Shown in pieces: positions 58,240 through 64,000 of a stretch of 64,000 bases of DNA. The translations under genes and the position numbers were made by a program. The stretch spans positions 3,346,648 to 3,410,647 of the forward strand of contig NC_089177.1 of NCBI RefSeq assembly GCF_947507565.1. Direction: 5' to 3'. The stretch comes from Oscarella lobularis. Taxonomy: Eukaryota; Porifera; Homoscleromorpha; Homosclerophorida; Oscarellidae. The notes below the pieces were generated by a model. The model was given only the letters and a program-made list of their open reading frames with translations, did not search any database and had not been told where the DNA came from. Each line of letters starts with the position of its first letter. The first letter of the stretch is position 1.

Positions 58240-59852
58240 CTAGACGGTGAACTGGCCTAAAATGTTTTTCCGCTTGCCAAATTCGTCCGCCTTGTTGGCA
58301 CTAACAGCTCCGCCTACACAAAAAATCAATTAATTATTAATTAATTAATTAATTGATAGAGTCTTCAAACCAAGAATTTTTTCAAGACGAGCTGATTCGG
58401 TAGTGGGAAAATCGCTTCCCTTCTCCCTAATCTTTTCCATCACTTTGACGTAATAATTGGCATCCCTCAAAAAGTCAATAAAAAAATAAAAAAATTACAA
58501 AGAGCCCCATACTTTGGACTGCTGTGTTCACTGGCTACTTTGCCCGCCTCTTCCAGTATAGCGGCCCTGTTCTCCTCCTCGGCCATGAATTTCTGAGCCA
58601 ATACGTTCAATTCGTCAATTAATCCAGCCTAAAAATCAATGACATTGCGGATCAACGCTACGCACAGAAGGAATGAATCTCACGGAGGAATCCAAGCCTC
58701 CTCCCTCGACGCGATGTGTTCCACATTTGTCGTTCAAAAACGTGATAAAATCTGATGTCTCGCGACCGCCGCTATACTATATCAGAAGAAATGAAATAGA
58801 GAAATTAAATTCGATTAATTAAAAACCCTACGTCTTCCCCATCCTTGTTATCCTTGGGGAAGAATTTGATAGTGGGGAAACCACTGACACCGTATCTGCA
58901 AGAAAAAATTCCATGATACTGAAAATACATTTTAATTAAAAATCATACTTTTCTCCTATGTCTCTGTGGCCATCTGCGTCAAGACGAGCTACAACGCACT
59001 AGAAACAGCAAATAATTAAATATTTATTACTATTGTCTTTTTTGAGACGTACTTCCGGTTCGTTTTTGAATGTCTGGGCCACTTTTTCGTACTTGGGCGT
59101 CAACGCCTTGCAGTGACCACACCCTAAAACCAAATTTAATATTAATTAATTATTAATTAATTTTTTCACTTACATGGTGCGTAGAATTCGACGAGAACAT
59201 TTTTCGACGAATCTTTGACGAACTTGTCGAAATTCGCCGTATCGAGATCCAAGACGGTGGTCGCCGCTTTTTTCACTCGAGCCGCTGTCGACGCTTTCCC
59301 GTTGATGAAAGTCACAATGTCGTCGGCCGTGCGTCCGCCGCTATAGCTAAAAAAGCGAAAAAAAAGTTTTCCTCGAAAGGGGGCCCCCTTTTTTTTCTCG
59401 CGGACGCGACGGCTCACTCTTCGGCGCTCGTGCTTCCTTTCGAAAAATACTTCAACGTCGGAAAGCCGCTGACGCCGAATCGCGAGCCGAGATCGCGTTC
59501 GCTGTCGGCGTCCACTTTGGCGATGAGCACGCCTTCGATGTTCGCAAACGCGTCGCCGACTTCTTCGTAGGCCGGAGCGAGATTCTTGCAGTGGCCGCAC
59601 CCTGGAAGAGAAATAGGCCGATCGAGAGGTGTCTCTTCACTCTCTTGTCGACTTACAGGGCGCGTAGAACTCGACGAAGGCGAATTTGTCGCCGTTGACG
59701 TACTAGTAGACGGGAGAATCGGGTTTTTTTCTTATTTGCGTGCGCGCGTTCGAGGTTACGTTGTCGAAATTGCTCTTATCCAAGTCGACGACGTTGCTGG
59801 CGATCGTCGGCGAGGCGATCACGGCGAGGAAAAGCGCGACGAAGGTTTGCAT
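58240..59852 (-). CDS. Two-thioredoxin protein disulfide isomerase with ERp29-type C-terminal domain
   Basis: ER oxidoreductase. Signal peptide [20 protein letters not shown], then two thioredoxin domains whose active sites are assembled across introns: YAP + [12 protein letters not shown] and YAP + [12 protein letters not shown] (both CGHC). Each domain carries the usual GFPTLKYF / GFPTIKFF and YSGGR motifs. The C-terminal all-helical part ([28 protein letters not shown]) is the ERp29-D domain, ending [11 protein letters not shown] and TAG at 58240-58242. This a-a'-D order is the PDI-D/ERp38 type of plants and Dictyostelium, with some invertebrate members. No KDEL-like retrieval signal is visible. 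Start is 53 bp from the divergent C16orf87-like gene. Confidence 0.9.
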
Positions 59853-59905
59853 CGTTCGTTTTCGGCAAGGTCGGATTACGCGTGCGCAGAAGAAAAGAAA
59901 GGCCG

Positions 59906-60621
59906 ATGTCTTGCATTGTTAGAGTGAAAAAGTGCCCCAAATGTGCAGCGAGCGTGAGTCGAATTGATTTTTTGCTTGCAAAAAACAATTTTATCGACAA
60001 TTCGACGCGTTGCGTTGAATCTTTGCGTGCTTTTCGTCTCTAATCGACGTGCGCTTTCGTTTTACAGATTCCCGTCGCTTGCAAGGCATGTACCACGTGT
60101 GGTCACGCATTTCTGCCGCGCAGAGCCGTGTGCGCGCCGCCGTACAACGTCACCCCGTTGAATTTCGATCGACGACCTGGTACGGGAAACCGAGATTTCG
60201 CTACATAGAGATCCAATCAGCAAACGCTTGATTTTTCTCGTTAGCCCGGACAAGAGCGCGCCAACCGGCGCCGCGCTATTCACCTGAACCAATTCCTCAA
60301 CGATCCTACGCCTACGACGTGATTTCTTCGACGTCACAAACGCATTCCCTTTCACGCACCGCGTCCTTTGCCTTTTAGACGAATTTAGAATCAAAAAACG
60401 ACATGAACGGCAGCGCCGCGGCGCCAGCAAGGAATCGTCGACCGGGACGTCGGAAAAATCAACGAAACGACGGCGGAAGCGCCGAGGAAGCGCTAGAAAT
60501 GGACGCACGGGCGATGGAGGAGACGTGGCAGCCGCCCAAAGAGCGCGCTTACGCGCTCAGTCTCACTCTAATGGATCTCAATCGGAAGTTGATGAAAGAT
60601 CGTCTAGTGGAGAAAAAATAG
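59906..60621 (+). CDS. C16orf87-like (UPF0547) zinc-ribbon protein
   Basis: Small nuclear-type protein whose human relative is found with HDAC complexes. Exon 1 gives MSCIVRVKKCPKCAAS, exon 2 IPVACKACTTCGHAFLPRRA, so two CxxC pairs form the UPF0547 zinc ribbon (CPxC...VACKxCxCG). Exon 3 is Arg/Pro-rich and the last exon ends in the conserved helix YALSLTLMDLNRKLMKDRLV and TAG at 60619-60621. The last exon starts about 60380 after a TTTTAG acceptor. It shares a short bidirectional promoter with the PDI gene. Confidence 0.85.
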
Positions 60622-60694
60622 AATTTATAGAACTATACATGTAAAACGTCCCGTAGTGGATTGAGCAGCTAATTGCCTATTTATATATAAAAGA

Positions 60695-62882
60695 CTAATT
60701 GGAATCGGAATCCGACTCTTTCGCGGCTATTTCGGCGTTGAGCAAATTGACCATGTCATCTTCTGACGAATTCCCGGATTCCGAGTCAGGACCACTCTCA
60801 TTCTCATTGGACAATTCTTCCACGTCACTTTTTCCCTCGTCCGACTCGCTATTCATTGCCTCGTCGACTTCTCGATCCATTTCCTCGATGTCTTGCACGC
60901 TCAGAAGTCGCGTTAACGTCCGACCTCCCCTCGTCTCGCCACCGCTCACCTTATCATCATCCCCCTTACGTTTTCTCACGAGAAGTGGAGACTCCAAATC
61001 GACGGCAACCGGAACATCACCAGCAACGGGAAACGCTTCCTCGTCGACCCAATCCCACTGCTCGGCGCACTGCCACAGCCAATCGACGCTCACCAAAAAG
61101 ACCCCCAATGCTCGACGCGCCTGAGCCGCCTTATACGTATCCGCCCTATTCGCAACCACGTGCGTCGTAACGAATCTCGTCGTTTTACGCGACTTCCGCT
61201 GGGGCAATTCCAATTGCGAGCTCACTTTGGCGCCGAGCGCAATTGCCGTTCGCCAGGCGACGTGCTGTTTCGGCTGCTTCATGTTCGTCGGTATGACGCC
61301 GCTGAAGAGAACGTTGGCGCCCTTGAGAACGGTCGCTCGTAGACGAGGCAAGATCGTTCGCACGTCCGGATAGCGCGACTTGTCGTCCAATCGTTTGAAT
61401 TCGTCGTAGAATGCGTCGTGAACGTTTTCGAGGACGCGTTGGAGATGAACGAGATAGCGATCTTTGTCGTTTTCCTCGAGCGCTTTCATCGCTTCGTCTG
61501 CCGCTTCGTTCTCCGAGATTTCCTTCGAGGATTTTGTTGCCGTGACGTGGGATGTTGACGATTCGTCGACGTCGGCTGTGCCGCGGGAGAGCGACGAATG
61601 CGACGAATCCGAATCCACTTCCTCGTCGACGTTCTCCTTTCCGTTTTCCTTATCTACTTTTCCGTTGACGTCATCATCGTCTTTATCTACCTTTTCGTTT
61701 TTTTCGGTGGCGACTTTTTTCGGCGGTGGTGGAGAAAAACCCGAATTCGAATTCTGAGATCTCTTTCGATCCGCCGTCTCTTTCGACGGCGGCGGCGGCG
61801 GCGGCGCGTTGATATCGCCGACTCCCGTGAAAAATTCGTAAGGTTTAACCTGAATCAAATTGGATCGCGAGCCCCACACGTCCTCGCGATCATCAATGAT
61901 TACGACCATAGAATCGTCAATGGGAAACACGGCCCTAAAAGGAACATTCTAGAGATGACTCACTATACATTGCATTATGCTTCCTACTTGAGATTAGGTG
62001 CCTTGGAAAATGGATCAATAAGCTCGTCACGTGATAGAACGCGTCTTTGAAAGTATTTTCCATCGGGATCAAGCAGATTGGCGATTGTGTGCGCGTAGTG
62101 ACGTCCGGCCATCGTGACGACGTGCATTTCGTATTTTTCCGCCATTCGTTCGATGAAATCGAGCGTTCCCGGACGCAAGCGACAGTGATAGAGATCCGGA
62201 TGACCGGGCAAGTGAAAGCCGTAGACGTCCTTGAGTCCCGGTCGAATGGACGGATCGATTGTCGTGTGAATGACAGTTTTGTCCAGATCGACGATCAGAG
62301 CGAGTTTTTGCTGTTGAATGAGTCGACCTTCGTCTTGACTTGCTATCAGTCTCGCTTCCTAGTAAGAAGTGCGCATGCGGGACTGACGTTTTCATTCAAG
62401 AAACGTTTTTTTCTCGTACCTCTTTGCTGACTTTTAGTTCCGGCATCGTGTGAAGAAGAGGAATGCACGCGGTTGCGCCTCTTTCGTCCGATTGGCCGGT
62501 TATCCTGAATGAAATGTAAAATTTCTTATTTTCTTCGTTTCTTCGCCTACTTTTTCAAATTGGCGCCGCAGTGCGCGCACATGTCGAATACGACGACGCT
62601 GTGATCGCACCCCGGTTCGATTTCCACGACCGTCTCGCTGTGTAGAGATAGATCGTAACGTAACGTCGACGTGACGTCATCTTACTTCGGAGGGACTCTC
62701 GTTCCTTCTTGCGTCAAAATGCGAGCGACATTGCCCACGCACGGGCTTCGTAGCTCTTTTATCGTTTCGTCGAGCTTGTAGCAACATAGAATCGTTCCTT
62801 TCGTCACCGAATCGCCTTCGGATATTCGCCATTCTTCGACGGAACAGCTGTCCGTCTCCGAGATGCAAACTTTGCGAGACAT
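60695..62882 (-). CDS. CTDP1: RNA polymerase II CTD phosphatase FCP1
   Basis: Dephosphorylates the RNA polymerase II C-terminal domain. N-terminal biotinyl/lipoyl-like domain (MSRKVCISETDSCSVEEWRI, SPCVGNVARIL), a small C-x2-C element (CAHCGANLKK), then the phosphatase with catalytic DLDKTVIHTT, LRPGTLDFIERMAEKYEMHV, RRVLSRDEL and DDREDVW. A proline run and an acidic linker precede the BRCT domain (ANVLFSGVIP, TTHVVANRADTYKAAQARRA, VSVDWLWQCAEQWDWVDEEA). The acidic C-terminus ends SDSDSN with TAG at 60695-60697. Four exons, GT-AG. All expected FCP1 domains are present at normal length. Confidence 0.95.
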
Positions 62883-62937
62883 TGCGACGTGCGCTAACCC
62901 GCGCGGCTAAAGCCCGGATATATTTATTTTTGCCGAA

Positions 62938-64000
62938 CTATAAAAAGAAAATTTCGCTAAGTACGTCCTCCTCGTCTCGATTTTTTTCTTCTAATTCAAA
63001 CTCGGGTATGGCGCCTTCTTGATAGCTATTAGTGTCTTGATAGAATGAAAACGAAGGACCTATAGCTGACTGTTCATCTTCTTCATTCTCTAAATCAGAT
63101 ATAATATCCATAAGAGTCTTCGCCGTCGATTTTCTACAAAATTATCAATAAACAAATATGACGTTAATTTAATTAACTTACCTTCTCCTCTGTGGACTGC
63201 CTCTGTTTAATAAAGAAGATAGAAATAATATGTCTGCTTCGTCATCAACGCCTTCTTCTCCTACGGATAGATTTCTATCTTCGTCCACACAACCTGTTTG
63301 AGTTTCTGCGTGCACCACAAGTATTCTATGCACAACGGCAGGAGAACTTGACCTTGAAGATTTCAATGAAGATGACTCTATTTCATTTTCTACAACAATA
63401 GGAGTCTCCTTAACCGATTCTTCTTCTTCTTCTTCTTTTTCTGCTGCTGCTGCCTCCCTTTCTGTTTGAACAGCAGCATCCCTTGTGATAATCAAATTTT
63501 CACAAACTTGTATAGCCACGTCCATTGACTCAATCGCAACAGATTCCGTTTGCACTGTAGCATTTCGTTTCAAAGTTTCATTAGATTTATGGCGTCGAAA
63601 ATTTTCCATATCTATCAATGCTGATGATGAATCTTCACCATATTTATTGGAATTCAAGACGTCAACAGATGGAGAAATAAGCCCATGCTGCTGCAACTCG
63701 AGCAGCATAGCTTCTTGAGCAACAATCTGTCGACGATATTCCCCAACCAGAATCTGACTCTCACGAAATTTAGCCTCAAGACCTAAGAAAGTATCAAAGA
63801 AATTTATATATAAAATTCTACGTAACGCTCCATCCACGTTAATTAAGAATTTGGTAATATAATATACTGTAGACGTAACTAATTATGCTACTACCCACGT
63901 TCTTTATCGCGTCGTTCTCTCTCGAGACTTTCTCGTTGCAGTTCAAGTGCGTGAGACGCTTGCTGGAGTTCTGTAATCACTTTTTCGCGATCTCCGCTCG
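62938..64000 (-). CDS. Coiled-coil protein, 5' end outside window
   Basis: Exons: beyond 64000 to about 63897, 63182-63782 and 62938-63133, all in phase. The upstream exon is strongly helical (ITELQQASHALELQRESLER, ERRDKER), continuing LEAKFRESQILVGEYRRQIV. Then a Ser/Glu-rich region has four ATVQTE / AAVQTE / AEIQT-like repeats (TVQTESVAIESMDVAIQVCE; DAAVQTEREAAAAEK; HAETQTG), a pattern common in kinesin tails and centrosomal coiled-coil proteins. The end is acidic (EEKNRDEEDVLSEIFFL, TAG 62938-62940). The family cannot be assigned from this part. Confidence 0.7.

Noticed and set aside
60699-61757. Ser/Phe-rich plus-strand frames opposite FCP1
   Set aside because: Shadows of the acidic FCP1 linker (GAA/GAC-rich codons read in reverse).

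Overview
This is a eukaryotic nuclear window. Almost every gene is cut by many short GT-AG introns (about 45-150 nt), genes are packed a few tens to hundreds of bases apart, and the proteins are metazoan-type: a Bcl-2 family member, a BH3-only-like protein, a PHF21A-like PHD protein, septin-7, PPP1R16-type ankyrin protein, Rubicon/DEF8-type RUN protein, and ciliary CFAP90 and CFAP418. I infer an early-branching animal with a compact intron-rich genome, most likely a sponge (a homoscleromorph such as Oscarella would fit). That placement is inference; no ribosomal or mitochondrial marker is present. One 200-base assembly gap lies at 17907-18106.

Layout, left to right: PRPF4B kinase (partial, +); unrecognised basic protein (-); membrane-anchored JmjC protein (-); GH27 alpha-galactosidase with ricin-type lectin domain (+); GINS2 (-); septin-7 (+); a five-module CxxC protein followed by a PHF21A-like PHD protein (+); Cwc2-type splicing factor (-); RUN/DEF8-type protein with the gap (+); CFAP90-like (+); mitochondrial LARS2 (+); PPP1R16-like (+); DNAJA-like co-chaperone lacking HPD (-); prolidase PEPD (+), whose last intron holds a divergent pair, a Bcl-2-like gene (+) and a BH3-only-like ORF (-); UBE2QL1-like (-); CFAP418 (+); VPS4 (-); DHX38/PRP16 (-); COQ9 (+); METTL1 (-); AGXT2 (-); an unresolved basic protein (+); a coiled-coil/HEAT protein (-); UBE2V (-); a small unrecognised protein (+); a two-thioredoxin PDI (-); C16orf87-like (+); FCP1/CTDP1 (-); and a partial coiled-coil protein running off the right edge (-).

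How the genes fit together: many are head-to-head pairs whose start codons are only about 40-230 bp apart (JmjC/alpha-galactosidase, GINS2/septin, Cwc2/RUN, DNAJA/PEPD, UBE2QL1/CFAP418, DHX38/COQ9, UBE2V/57.0-kb gene, PDI/C16orf87), so bidirectional promoters are the rule. Three spliceosome-linked genes (PRPF4B, Cwc2-type, DHX38) and two ciliary genes occur, but I see no functional cluster beyond the apoptosis pair. The most interesting items are the Bcl-2-like/BH3-only pair nested inside a PEPD intron, the HPD-less DNAJA protein, a short inverted-repeat element found twice at the 5' edge of introns, and the tandem CxxC modules next to a PHF21A-like gene.
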